Assembly: GCA_001592805.2 (NCBI GenBank)
Contig: CP051139.1
Span: 4,588,001-4,652,000 of the forward strand
Direction of reading: 5' to 3'
Length of the DNA: 64,000 nt
Source of the DNA: Peltaster fructicola
Taxonomy: Eukaryota; Ascomycota; Dothideomycetes
This document shows positions 40,592 to 52,076 of this stretch, piece after piece. Under the pieces are notes generated by a model. The model saw nothing but the letters and a program-made list of their open reading frames with translations. It ran no database searches and had not been told where the DNA came from. Both the position numbers and the translations under genes were made by a program. Position 1 is the stretch's first letter. Every line of letters begins with the position of its first letter.

Positions 40592-40705
40592 AAGATGTCT
40601 GCGGATGGGTCTTGTGAAACAGGATGTCTGCGGACGGGTCTTGTGCATCAGGATGTCTGCGGATGGGTCTTGTGGATCAGGATGTCTGCGGACTGGTCTT
40701 GTGGA
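40592..40705. repeat. 29-bp minisatellite, four copies
   Basis: Four tandem copies of a 28-29 bp unit starting AGGATGTCTGCGGA(T/C)GGGTC and ending TTGTG. The copies differ at a few positions. Confidence 0.92.
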
Positions 40706-42002
40706 GGTTTCAGTCAAGGTCTGGGGTTCCTCAAGTGGATTTCGTACTTCGTCAAAGTTCGACTTCCAGCCCTGGGGGAGGATGATAGCTGCTGTTCTGG
40801 CATCATGAGAGCAGTTGCTTGACTCCCCATCGTAGCTCTCGGCACGATCGCTGAAGCACGGAGGGGAGTCTGATGCTGAATATGATACCGGTGAGGCATT
40901 CTACGGAGATGGAGGTCGTCAAGGATAAGCAATTCGTCGGTTGGAGTGAGCATCGATCCTGTGTCGATGGAGAGGCGTCATACCACGATCGCCACCTGTC
41001 GTGAAGCCCTGCAAGGGTTTAACAGCTTGCAAAGGCATGATCACCAGTAGGATTGTGGTAGAAAGGTGAAGAGTTGATGGCAGTCAGTCAACAAATACCG
41101 GCTTATCTGGCCAGATCCTTCGTGGATGTCACGTGATGATCATCAAGCACGACAGAACAACTAGCAAACGAGGTACATTGTGATGTCTAGCAAAGGCAGA
41201 TCATTCGGCCGCTCAGCAGTGACATATCGCTGCAACATACATATTCATGCCCAGGTCGGAGCATGTTGCACAAATACTGCGCTGATGGGGTGTACCTAAG
41301 GTTTGTTATTACAGCGACCGGCGTAGCGACACAACTCGATTGGCCTCAACCGTAGAGCGATTGAAGTGATGGCGTCAATCCATTGAACTGTTCCTTACGA
41401 GCAAGTCTTACCACAACCAGGCTGAGCAGCGCAGCAGACGACTGTTCCGAAGATCATTAGTTCAGATGCACGTTGAATCTCAGGATATTCACACTGAAGC
41501 CTGTGGACCGACCGCAACTCAAGAACGTTAGAAGTACTACAAACCACAGCATCGCCACGATGTCACATCAGACCCTGACTCTATCACGTCAAGCGATGGC
41601 GGCAGAGTGCAGTGAACGTGGACAATCACCAGCACATTCAATACTAGCTCACGTATTGTCTCCATAGTTGCACCTCTTCAGCATCATAATGTGACTCTAG
41701 GCTGTACACTTACGCTGCAGATTTCCATTGTGGCAGTGAAAGAGCCAACGTGTCATGGATCAGGTACGCTCAGAGATGCCACGCCTGCGTATCACTACGC
41801 TCAGTGCTCAGTGCTCAAGTGCCAGAAGTATGACTATCGGACGTTGAGGACAACGCTGAGCACATTGATCGGTATGAGACAGTCTCAAGTACTTTGCATA
41901 TGCTAGGATGACAGCAAATACACTGTCTCTGGACTTCATACTGGTCGTAAATAGTGCTGAGCTTATTGATGGGTATCATCCCTCCTCCATTACCTGTCCT
42001 TC
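40706..42002. other. Gene-poor region
   Basis: I see no supported gene, RNA gene or mobile element. A short CAGTGCTCAGTGCTCA repeat lies near 41801. Confidence 0.35.
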
Positions 42003-43898
42003 CTAGAACATTCCTCCTTCGCGATTACGTATTGGCAGCGCAGTGAACTCCGCTGGTTGCGCAGCTGTCGATGACACCAAAAAGCCTCCTGGCTGCGCAA
42101 GTTGAGGCAGTGCAGAGAATCCGCTCGTCTGCTTTGGAGTCTTGAATTCATCGTATGCCATCTCATCCGCCTCCGCCATATATCCAAGCTGCTCCCTCTT
42201 CTCCAACCGTGGTGTGCGGTCTTGCTGAATATTCCTCTCCGGCGTCTCATCAATACTGTCCTGTGTAGCACCAGCCTCGCTCTCCTGCCTGGTCGAGGAA
42301 CTAAATCTGCTCACGACCTTGCTCGTCATGACCACTGGAGGGCTCATACTGCGTCGTGAGAGCCCTTCAGCCTCCGCTAGCAAGTCCCTCAATCGCGATG
42401 ATCCTGCAGTCACGTCAGATGCCGTAGGGAAGAGATAGCTGCTGCGTTGACTCTGAACTTGACTCTGTCCGGAGACCTGCTGTTGCAGATTCGTGATCAC
42501 AGTACGCATATCGCTGAGTTGCGACTCGAGGCGGTGCCGTGCCGATCGCTCGTCATTCAACATCTGATACAGGGATCGAAAGGTAGCGTTATCGGATATT
42601 GGCGTCACTGGATCGTCAGGTCGCGAGGGTCGCTTGGGTGCGTGCTGAACAGGCTTCGGCTCAGCAATCGCCTGTCTGATCGTAGGGACTGGCGGAATGT
42701 TCTCATCAGGTCTAGGTGGTCGAGTAGGTCGTGTCGGCGCAGTTGCTGGTCGACCCATAGGCTCGAAAGCATACTGATACTCTGGTGCCACAAAGGGGAT
42801 GTGTAAGTCTTCGGCGAGCATGCTGGGTGTGCGGTAGTCAGCGCTGTCGCGTCTACCAGTTGTTGGAGATCGAGCTTCGATGACACCTGCTCGTCGAGCT
42901 TTTCCAGATTGCAACCTGTTCAGAGACCGCTGGAAGAACTGTAGATTGGCCTCGAGCTTCGCCACTCTGTCTTCGAGATCTCTTGAGAACTCAGTGCCGA
43001 AGACTGAAGGAGAGGCATCGAATATGCGACTATTTCCGTCGGTGTCGAACAGACGACTTCCTCTATTCTCGAATGTGCGACCATTCCCATCGGTATCGAA
43101 CAGACGACTATCTCCGGTGCTGCGAGGAGGCGTTCTGACCTCTTCCGGCTCGATGAATGGTGCAGTCTCAGGATCGATGTAGTTGCTCGTGCGGATCGCG
43201 GTTTGAATGCTTTCCCGCCAGAAACGTATCTCATCACTCCTCTTCCTCAATGGTCCTGCTCTCAATGCATCCTTCATATCGCCAGCACTTCTCGACCTTC
43301 TCTTCGCCTTCTTGCTTGTGCTCACCGTAGGAAGCGGCTCAGGAGATGTGTGTATGGCAGCAGCTATCTCTTTCGCATCCTCTGGGGACACAAGTATGCT
43401 CGGTAGCGTCTTCCTCCTCCTGAGTGTACTTCTCGGATCGTCGAATGGCGTTGGTAGGATGAGCGGCTTGAGGTGTCGACTCTTCGGAAACTCAACAGCA
43501 TTCGGTGAGCGAATGCGTGGTAGGTCTACAGATGCTGCCTCTCTACGCAATGGTGCTGACAGAGCTCTCTCTGCTTCTGCGATCGCAGACTGAGACCGCT
43601 CTGGTGGTTGGCTGTTGTGAGGGTTGAGCTTGGACGGAGTCGTTTGCACACTCAGAGGAGGATCCACCTTTGATCTTCGAGTGAATATCCTGCGAACAGC
43701 ATCTCGAATGGAGCTCTTCCTGTTGTGATTCGAGTCAGGAAGAGGTCTCGCCAAGCGATTTGCATCTGATCTTACACGCCTGACAGAGCGCTTCTTCTGA
43801 AGTCGTACTGCAGACGTCGTCGACTCAATGCTAGGGCGACCAGGTAATGGTTCAGTTGAGTTGAAGGCGTACGTCCCATTTCCAAACGAACGCTCCAT
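42003..43898 (-). CDS. Uncharacterised coiled-coil, largely disordered fungal protein
   Basis: Single exon, 631 residues. Basic Ser/Arg-rich stretches dominate (for example KKRSVRRVRSDANRLARPLP, KKAKRRSRSAGDM). Two heptad-like helices stand out: residues ~300-330 (FSRDLEDRVAKLEANLQFFQRSLNRLQS) and ~445-475 (LNDERSARHRLESQLSDMRTVITNLQQQV). Between them lies a Pro-rich block with PTRPTRPPRPDENIPPVP, a possible SH3-binding region. A short internal duplication reads SRLFDTDGN twice (about residues 265-285). The layout is conserved-looking for Pezizomycotina cytoskeleton or polarity proteins, but I cannot name it. Long open frame, low stop density and matching codon use support a real gene. Confidence 0.75.
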   Translation of the reverse strand: MERSFGNGTYAFNSTEPLPGRPSIESTTSAVRLQKKRSVRRVRSDANRLARPLPDSNHNRKSSIRDAVRRIFTRRSKVDPPLSVQTTPSKLNPHNSQPPERSQSAIAEAERALSAPLRREAASVDLPRIRSPNAVEFPKSRHLKPLILPTPFDDPRSTLRRRKTLPSILVSPEDAKEIAAAIHTSPEPLPTVSTSKKAKRRSRSAGDMKDALRAGPLRKRSDEIRFWRESIQTAIRTSNYIDPETAPFIEPEEVRTPPRSTGDSRLFDTDGNGRTFENRGSRLFDTDGNSRIFDASPSVFGTEFSRDLEDRVAKLEANLQFFQRSLNRLQSGKARRAGVIEARSPTTGRRDSADYRTPSMLAEDLHIPFVAPEYQYAFEPMGRPATAPTRPTRPPRPDENIPPVPTIRQAIAEPKPVQHAPKRPSRPDDPVTPISDNATFRSLYQMLNDERSARHRLESQLSDMRTVITNLQQQVSGQSQVQSQRSSYLFPTASDVTAGSSRLRDLLAEAEGLSRRSMSPPVVMTSKVVSRFSSSTRQESEAGATQDSIDETPERNIQQDRTPRLEKREQLGYMAEADEMAYDEFKTPKQTSGFSALPQLAQPGGFLVSSTAAQPAEFTALPIRNREGGMF

Positions 43899-44899
43899 TG
43901 AACCGCAGTTGCGACTCCATTCAGAATGTAGCTGTTGTCAGGGTACGAGAGCGGCCGCAGGAATGTAGGCGTCCGGAAGGTTGAGTACTAGGAGCAGCCA
44001 CAGGTAGGATGATTCGTACCGTCGAGTGGTAGATAGCAAGCCGCAGGTGAGATCTCTCGCAGCTCACACACCGCTGAATGATTGCGTCTCTGCCAACAAT
44101 AGTTTGTTTATGCTAAGCGAAGCATGTAGATCGGCGTTTGAGCGGAACGAATCGATGAGGGTGGCTTTCGGTTAAAGAATGGATGGATGCGCAATAAGGC
44201 CAACCAAGGAGTGCTGTACCTTGCCAGAGTAGGCTGAAACAAGACTAGAGAGCTTGAAATATGTGCAGCTGCATATAGGTCTTGGTAAGAACAAGGCAAT
44301 GGTTCAGCTGAGTGTGTTCGCAGTCATATGGGTATCATCTGTTCTGGAGGTGGTGCGCTGGACGTCCTTAAGATGTTGAGCAGTGTCTGCTCTTGAAGGC
44401 AATGCCCGCGAGGAGCAGCGACGAGACAGGAGAGGATAGACAAACGAGAGACAACAAGAAAGGAAAAGCAGAGCTTAGATGACAGAGACGAACACGGTCG
44501 TTTCTAGGGATAGCAAATGCCTGCTGACTAGGTCGATCTACCACGGTCGTTCGTTTGAAGAAGTAGTTTATTAAAGACATCACAGCAGGGCCGGCGCCGT
44601 CTGCCGTGGGGAGGGCAAAGAACAGTTGGAGAGCGTGTGATGTGACCAGGTTCGTGTGGATTGGGAAGAAACAGCAAGAGGTCACAGCGTTTTTTTCCCT
44701 CCACTTTCTGTGAGTGAGATAGGCAGGACAAGGGCCCTCGCTCGCTGGGCTTGAAATTACCACACCCTAATTCGCGGCAGAGCCTTGCATCATGCGGCTC
44801 GCCATCTTCGGGCATGATGCTGTTGTGGTCTTCATGGTGTGGACAGCGACCTCTTGCGTCAGTGCTCTGTCTCAACTGTACCAATGTTGTTGTTTGTAG
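43899..44899. other. Intergenic region
   Basis: Upstream of the coiled-coil gene. Minus-strand open frames of 118-131 codons (44884-44368) overlap each other in different frames and show no family resemblance. A TTTTTTC/CT-rich tract lies near 44690. Confidence 0.35.
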
Positions 44900-45051
44900 A
44901 GTCGGCCGCTGCGGGATGTGATAGTGGTGGAGAACAAAGACGATACTGTAATAGAGCCGTTTGCTCTAACGAAAAGCCAAGATATCATGCCAATCTATCC
45001 ATTACCCGAAGATCTCATCCATGAGGTGGCGGAGGAGACAGCCTTTCTGAG
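44900..45051 (+). other. Exon-like stretch, possible gene fragment
   Basis: Between a TTTGTAG acceptor-like site and a GTGAGT donor-like site, about 50 codons read DVIVVENKDDTVIEPFALTK, then DIMPIYPLPEDLIHEVAEETAFL. It looks like genuine coding sequence, but no clear partner exons or start are visible. It is possibly part of a small gene or a relic. Confidence 0.25.
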
Positions 45052-46119
45052 GTGAGTTGAAGACGATCGAGAGCTGCGTTGCTCAACGTAATCATAGCCA
45101 TCCGTGTGTTCTGACTCGAGCATGAAAGCTCAGCACACATCAACTCGCATCGACAGTCCAAGCTTTCAACACGATGGAAATAGACTTCTGTTAGTCTCTA
45201 TAACAACCGGCTTGCAAGTTGGCGTAAGAGTTTAGACACGATGCACCTCAGGTGACAGCGTGTAGCGCTAGATTGATCCGCAAGCTCGCGTAACAAGCAA
45301 GGATGCAGGCCAGAACGACACATGGTAAAGCGAGGGGGATTAGGCTTCGTTGATCTCTCTTGTTGTCCATCTTCTCCGCACGCCTCATCGTGTGGCATGT
45401 AGTCAATCGCATATGAGGAGCTCGTGTGCAGGAGATCGCATGGACGACACTCATGCTGTCCGAGCAGTGATCGATAGCGTCGTCGGCTAACCAAGCAATG
45501 GTCGACCACCTAATCAGACGTGTACCCGATCGTGGATCAAGAGATTGATGTCCTCTCGAAAGACCGAGAGTGTGTCCAGGTTGGCTACTGCTAACAAGCG
45601 CTGCTTCCGCGGTACCTTCGATCATGTCGACATTGCGCAAGAAGATACACCACGACAAGGATTACCATGTCAGGGCAATAACCTAGTGTTCTCCAGATCC
45701 ATGTCCGCGCAAGAGCCTAGTATTCTCGTTCCTAGATTTGCCCTTGTGGCAGTTGAACGCATCTGGTCCAGCTCGTTGTAGATGATCTGGTAACGAAAGA
45801 GACCATTTCGAAGTCTATAGGAGCCGCTTGGGTTGTCGAAGATCGTGAAGCAAGGTGGAACCCTGGTAAGCGCCTTCATGCACAGCAGCATGTCATTAAC
45901 TCAGGTTGGACATCTGCATTGACTGGCAACCAGTCATCAGTTTCTTGTATAAGCACAAACCTGTTGTGAGATTCGATGCAGCACACTAAATCTCGAGCCC
46001 CCTTGAGACCTGCATAATGGCTAATGCGTGGACCGCTTCCTTTTTGCGACGTGTTGCGCGAGCGTTGGATGAGAGCTGCTGAAGCGCGACAAGCTATCCC
46101 TCCTGTTGCGGCACTACAG
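45052..46119. other. Intergenic region
   Basis: Downstream of the helicase gene. Several open frames of 70-136 codons (for example 45658-45248 minus) have no recognisable features. Confidence 0.35.
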
Positions 46120-48526
46120 CTACCCATGTGTCTGGAGCACTTCTGCCACGTCAGGATACCGTAGATCGGCGTGATCTTCTAAGAAGCTCATCCAGGCCTT
46201 GAGGAATTTCGTACTGCGGCAAAAGTTAGCATTTGTGTTGCTGACATGTCTTGTGCCTGCAGCACAAGCGGAAGATCCATGTAGTGACCATTCCAGAGAA
46301 TGCTGTTCCTGCAGAATAGGTAGTCGCACAGGAGAGACCCGCAATCTCCACGACTTCATGATCGTGCATCATTGGTGTTTGAGATGTGTATGACAAGGAG
46401 GAATGAAGCACTCACCGTCCGACGGACTCGGAGTCTCCAATAATACAGAGATGTCGTTTGGGTCGAGTCATTGCGACTGAGCAGTCAGCAAACGTATAGG
46501 GTGCGCCATGCCAGCACTTACCATTCAATCTCCTCTTCTCGGCAAGAAAACCAACCTCTTTCTCAGGATTGCTTCGTACGAGACTCACAATAATGGCCTC
46601 CTTCTCACGACCTTGGAATCCATCGACACTGCCCATTTCCAGTCCAGGATATTCCGGTTTGAGCATCGCCGCAAGTAATGCAAGTTGACCGTTGTAAGGT
46701 GTCACGATCGCGATATCTCCCGGCTTCACTCCAGCCTCAATAAGTCTTGAGACATGCATCTTAACCAGTGCTGCTTCATTCGGATTGACCTTGCTTTCGG
46801 CGAGCAGTGCTCCTTTTGTCGTGGTATCCTCGAGCTGTTCGGGGAATTCACCTCCTTGGGTGTCCCAAAACACGATCGGACATGTGGTGTCTTCAGTTTC
46901 TGAGACATTAGGGAGTCCATGCAGTAAGCGTTCCCTTACGGCATCTGCGGCGATGAGCTTGTTTTCGTATAGTGCAGCTGATGGGAAGCGCATGATAGAC
47001 TCGTGCATGCGATATTGCGTGGTCAGCATGCACTTGATATTGTCGCCGTGTAGGTTGAGCAATCTATCGAAGAGTGTTGTTGAAAGTGTTGTGTTGTTAT
47101 CGACCAGCTTCACAACCTTCATTGTTTCTTCAAGCGTGCTGTCGTCGTCGTCTTCTAGCTTCACCTCCTTTGTGCCGTCCTGGTGTACCTTGCTAGCTTC
47201 CTTCGTCTTACTTGCATCACTCTTGGACTTGATGGTTGGCGGCAATTGTAGATGATCTCCAGCAAGAATCAACTTGGAGACACCTTTCACACTCAACACA
47301 GGAATCCAGCATTGTGCTTCAAGCGCTTGACTCGCCTCGTCCACGATGACACAGTCGAAGTTCTGGTCTTTCAGATGGTGGCCGCCGGCGCCATGCAGAG
47401 TTGCAAGCACGACCTGAGATGTTCTCAATAGATCACTGACCACTCTGGCTTCTCGTTGTCGGAACTCCTTTCTGAGATCCTTGAGCTCCAAATAGATACC
47501 TCGTCGTTCTCTGCTAGACTTGGTTTTCCGGAGGGAAGCCTGCTTGCTGTCCATCTCGTCCCGGATGTCATCCACAATCGCGGCTGCATCACTCGTTCGT
47601 GTGAGGATGTCCAGACTATGGTTGAGAACACTTGGTAGTAGACGTGCTGGATGACCAAGTCGTACCATACTCACCTTATGCTTGGCAAGTCGCTCAACAA
47701 TATTGTCCACACTGATATTGCTAGGTCCACAAACAAGGACACGCTGCTTCCGAGAGATAAGCTGTAGGATCAACTCGATCAAGGTGTGAGTCTTGCCAGT
47801 GCCTGGCGGACCATGAATCAATGCTACCTCTCGAGAGGCAAGTGCAAACTGAATAGCAGCCTTCTGACTATCATTGAGAGTGTCGTCGATCCACTTGACA
47901 TTAACGTCCTGCTGCTGAGGTGTGGGCGAGCTCAACCCGAGGAGTACGTCAGTTAGAGAGGATGTTTCTCCTGGTGTGAGCTTGGATAGACGTGTCATCG
48001 TCTGGTTGAGTCGTTTGTGTGTAGATTCATTGCTGAGCTTGAGACTGTCACCTACCATCAGCTTACCGTTCTGAGCTCACGTAGCAACGTACAGCCATAG
48101 CTTTGCACCACTTGGAGCCTCTGCATCTTCTTTGTCCAACGCGACAGTGATGTCTTCTCTTCTGACCTTAGTGATGACACCAGTGACTCGTGTCTGCTCT
48201 ATGCCTTCCCGCTCTTTCTTCCGCTCGCTACCCTTGGGTTGCTCAGCGACAGCACATATATCGCCAACGCGAAGACCATGTTCGGGTAGCTCTCCAGTAC
48301 TGATTGCTGGATCGAGAGAGAGCTCTAGCAATGTCTTGCCGCCGAAGCCAGTACGCTGTGTAGACACGTGAAGATTGAGCAGTGCAAGGCCAGCACGTTG
48401 CAACACTGTAGGTGCATGTGTTGACGTCAGGATCGCGGTCTCAGCAACTTCAGCAGCTTGTTCTGCTCTTAGCAAGTCAAGCTGTCGCGTTGCGAATGCA
48501 GAAGGATCTGTTGAGGGCGGCATCAC
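46120..48526 (-). CDS. UPF1-like SF1 helicase of the Hcs1/IGHMBP2 group
   Basis: Four exons (48526-48081, 48044-46522, 46476-46416, 46213-46120) join in phase and give 707 residues. An N-terminal OB/1B-type region has LELSLDPAI and RVGDICAVAEQP. The first helicase domain has Walker A GPPGTGKTHTLIELI (about residues 226-240), Walker B VIVDEASQALEAQ and GDHLQLPPTIKS. The second has TQYRMHESIMRFPS, VDGFQGREKEAIIVSLVRSN and NVAMTRPKRHLCIIGD. The last exon reads FLKAWMSFLEDHADLRYPD, typical of fungal Hcs1/IGHMBP2-like proteins. These 5'-3' helicases associate with ribosomes and DNA polymerase alpha (Hcs1). The metazoan R3H and zinc-finger tail is absent, as in fungi. The first intron is only 36 nt; the last is 202 nt. 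Confidence 0.9.
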
Positions 48527-48770
48527 TGGATGAGCATACAGCGAAGTCTCGACAGATTCTACAGCCTGTGAGATTGGTCGCTTTGCGAACGCGAAGAGAG
48601 CTGTTGAAGGTCGCGTCGTGTCCGCATGATATTAGTAGGAAGATGGATGAGGGAAGCAAGGCAGGAGCTGTGGATTCGTAAATTCATCACGTCACGTCAC
48701 GTCTTGTTCACACACGCCAAGCTCGTCAGTCAATGTTATACACAAATATACAGTATACTGCTGGTCAAGA

Positions 48771-50636
48771 CTATGTGGTACCCTTGCCCAAGCCGAGCGT
48801 GTCAGTGGTAGCACCCTTGCTATGTGCTTGAGCCAGGCTGGCGATGTCGTTGGCAGCACCACCAATAGCACCACCACCACCACCAACAGCGCTGCCCACA
48901 GCACTACTACCACTATCATCAGCGATCCTCAGCTGCGTATACTCCTTCGAGCCGTACAGTTTGAGCATGGCAGTCCATGTGTCCCTGAAATAAGTGTGGG
49001 CGAAATGCTCTGGCCGGAACCACATTGCCCAGAGCTTCTCGTGTATGACCTTGATCACACCTTCATCTTCTGGCTCAGTGAAGATTGCATTCCATACCCG
49101 GTCGACGAGCTGGTAAGGAAAAGGTCCTTCCGGTCTGAAGGCATAGTTCAGGAAAGCCTGCTCAACAAAGTCTTGATCGAAATTGTCAGCATTCTGACTT
49201 TCCCTCAGCAGATACTTGTGCATTGCTGGATTCGGCTGAATAACCAACATGCCAGCGTTGAGGCCACCGTTATTCTTGTCGTATGCTGCCAGCAGAGTGT
49301 AATCACAAATCTCCTCCTTCACCAGCCGCTCCTGTGATGAGAGCTCGTCACTTTTACAACGCTGAGCTTCCGCCATGTCGAAGAGCTCATCAATGTTTTC
49401 CAGAGGGAAGGCATCTGTGTCGAGATACAATATTCGACTGTACTCGGTCTCGTTCCAGAAGTTGAGCTTCGAGAACATGTCTTTCCATCTGGGTGCAGCC
49501 TTCGACTTGTGTGTAGGCTGCCATTCGATAAGCTCAAGCTGTCGCACAATGGCACCTGAAGCAGTGAGATAGTCTCGCTGATTCTTCGGTATGTGAGGAG
49601 CCACATATACCGTAAATGGATGGTGCTTGGACCTGATCTTGGGGTCCCATAACAGGCGATATGCTTGCTGTAGTGTTGCCAGGAAGTATGGATCTTGGAG
49701 GGAGTTGTTTCTCGTTGACAAGAAAGTGGCATATGTCTCGTGGCCGGGACCTCTGTAGTTATGAGGTGCCTGATCCTTGAGCTTCTCGATGTCGAATGTG
49801 GGCAGTGGAAAATCGTTCAGATCGTCTTGGAAGAACCAGTAGTCGCTGTTGTCGAAATTGTCCTCAGCTGGCATATTCGGATCTCCAGTGATGTGCTTTG
49901 CTGTTGTTACTGATGATGTTGTTGCAGCATGACTAGCAACAGCTGTATGCGTCGAATCTCCTGCTGTCAAATATGCATACTCGTCGACGCTTGTGGTCGC
50001 AGATAGATAGGCAAACATCTCCTGTTCCTCTTGCTTCTGTCCTCCAATGTTTGCGACCTTCGTGGGCTCGCTCCCATGTGCTGATGCAGTACTTATCAAG
50101 TAGGCGTACTCATCAACACTAGAGGGAGCGGCCAAATAGGCATATTCATCTTCTGATCCTTGCAGTGCTGCAAATCCTTCTTCCTGCAGTGCTATACTGC
50201 TTTGTGTGTTGTGAGGATGAGCTGCACCACTCACACTGGCGGGAGCTTGTGTTGTTTGTGCATGATGCTTGACTGAGGTGTGCGCGAGCTCCTGTGCTAT
50301 GTTCGAAGTAGGTGATCTCGCCTGGGATGTCGCTGGTTCTGGAAACAGTACTGCTGATGTGCTTGTCACGACTGCAGCCGCCAACGTCGTAGGAGGGGAA
50401 GGAGGAGCATACTCTTGTGCGGGCTTGTTGTCTGGTCTTGAAGGGGCATGTTCTTGTGCGGGACTTTTGTCTGGTAACGAGGGAGCATGCTCTTGCGCTG
50501 CCTTACTGTCTGGTTTCGTGTCTGTGTGCGCGGTGAACGAACTGATCGGAGGAATCCTTGCTGGTTGGCGCCATAGCAATAGGAGGACAATTACACCCAC
50601 GAGAATGTAGAGCGCGAATCGCCGCTGTCCCGGCAT
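48771..50636 (-). CDS. Type II membrane GT8-family glycosyltransferase (glycogenin/Gnt1-like)
   Basis: Single exon, 621 residues. A short cytosolic start (MPGQRRF) precedes a signal anchor at residues 8-23 (ALYILVGVIVLLLLW), so the enzyme should face the Golgi lumen. A ~230-residue stalk carries two repeat types: three copies of the PAQEHAPS-PD pattern and four of the (D/E)EYAYL or MFAYL pattern. The catalytic domain starts near residue 300 (YATFLSTRNNSLQDPYFLATLQQAYRLL). It contains the nucleotide-sugar/metal motif ILYLDTDAFPLENIDELF, with DTD at residues 406-408, and NGGLNAGMLVIQPN. This fits GT8 enzymes such as fungal alpha-N-acetylglucosaminyl- or glucosyl-transferases. Donor and acceptor are unknown. 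The C-terminus is Gly/Ser-rich. Confidence 0.87.
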   Translation of the reverse strand: MPGQRRFALYILVGVIVLLLLWRQPARIPPISSFTAHTDTKPDSKAAQEHAPSLPDKSPAQEHAPSRPDNKPAQEYAPPSPPTTLAAAVVTSTSAVLFPEPATSQARSPTSNIAQELAHTSVKHHAQTTQAPASVSGAAHPHNTQSSIALQEEGFAALQGSEDEYAYLAAPSSVDEYAYLISTASAHGSEPTKVANIGGQKQEEQEMFAYLSATTSVDEYAYLTAGDSTHTAVASHAATTSSVTTAKHITGDPNMPAEDNFDNSDYWFFQDDLNDFPLPTFDIEKLKDQAPHNYRGPGHETYATFLSTRNNSLQDPYFLATLQQAYRLLWDPKIRSKHHPFTVYVAPHIPKNQRDYLTASGAIVRQLELIEWQPTHKSKAAPRWKDMFSKLNFWNETEYSRILYLDTDAFPLENIDELFDMAEAQRCKSDELSSQERLVKEEICDYTLLAAYDKNNGGLNAGMLVIQPNPAMHKYLLRESQNADNFDQDFVEQAFLNYAFRPEGPFPYQLVDRVWNAIFTEPEDEGVIKVIHEKLWAMWFRPEHFAHTYFRDTWTAMLKLYGSKEYTQLRIADDSGSSAVGSAVGGGGGAIGGAANDIASLAQAHSKGATTDTLGLGKGTT

Positions 50637-52076
50637 CTTGACCTCTCAGAGAGAATGCGCCAGAATAAGAGACATCATGTCTTCAGGCGATGTCTGCGAA
50701 AGGGTACTTGACTAGCATCATTGAAGTAGTGTAGGATGATCGATATAGCTCAGCCACGATCAAGCATCTCGTTAAATCAACCTCGGAGAGGCGGTACAGA
50801 TATTTCGACCTCTTTCACCTGTTCTTCGTGCCCAACGACGCATCATCACCTTCTCATTGTCCCTGACTTGCTCATCGTGCTACTCACTCGACGATGCTGA
50901 TGCGATTGCAATGCTTGGAAGCTCTGCGTATACTTGTTGACGTCGAGTTCAACGCGTTCAGCTTACCAACACCTATGATCCTGCCCAGTACAATCGGCGA
51001 TTGGGTCGAACGGCGACGTCTGCGTCCAGTGTTACCCTGTCGACGAGTCGAAAGGTCACACACTCTTTTCGATGGATCGACCAGGCGCATAATAGTCCTA
51101 CATCCGGGACTGTGCAGTCTTATCAGGTAGTCTGCCATTGTTCGCTACCAACGATTTCCTCTCACCTCGATCAAAAGCACGGAAGTTGGGTAGAGCTACA
51201 AAGCACTCTTTTGTAGGAGCAGCATGGACATATCAAAGGGCTGGTCGGACTACATGCTCACTCATGCGCTTCATCACCGCCTATCCTACCCAATGCGCCT
51301 TGCTGGCAGCCCAATATCGATGTTTAGGTACCGTTGTACGCAGGTAACGAGGAGTGTTTCAGAGCACGCAGTCGAGGATCTCGCACTTAGTATGGGCAGT
51401 CTAGATCTACGCCAAGCGTTCAGACTGCTGAGAGCTTCCTCGTATAGGGCATAGATCTGCTCAAGGAGTAAAGTCACAAGGTGATTCAAAGGCCATGAAC
51501 CCATGGCAAATGCTGCTAACAGAGCAACAGCTATACTCTCTCGCGAGTTTGAAGGACAATTCAATGGCCACGGCCAGGTGCGCGCTCTTGTCAATACATT
51601 TTCCCAGTGCAGGAACAGCATGAGGACCTTGCCAATCACGATTCCAGTCGGCGCAGTTCTACACTGAGCTGCAGAGGCCGTACGTCCTCTGTTTCGCAGG
51701 TAATGACGAGCTCAGATGCAACATTATCTCAAGAGGAATACAGTCCTCAAGGCGTGAAACGCTACAAGCACTGCTGACGGAACATACCCCGATGAGATGA
51801 CAGGCCACGCAGAACTGCTGTCAGAAGCTCAATAGGTACGTCCAGGTCAAGATGGACACAATGGAAAATCTCAACCACGTCAACAATGTACATTCCAAGA
51901 GGAAGTTGAGGAATGCATGCTCCAGGTGTGGCGAGCTGAACATCGAACTGATTACTCTGGACGGGTATAGCACCACATGAAGCTGCAGCAAGAGGAATGT
52001 CATGGAGTAAACTCAAGTCAAGTACGAGTATATCAAGCATGCGAGCAACCAAGTCAGAGCAGCGGCACACGCAACC
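50637..52076. other. Intergenic region with a possible exon
   Basis: On the plus strand 50894-51130 stays open for 78 codons and reads LEALRILVDVEFNAFSLPTP, then ILPSTIGDWVERRRLRPV. This recalls fungal F-box-like proteins but lacks a start, partner exons or a domain. Nothing else is supported. Confidence 0.3.

Noticed and set aside
40592-40705. 29-bp repeats as a CRISPR array
   Set aside because: The units are directly adjacent with no unique spacers, so it is a tandem repeat.
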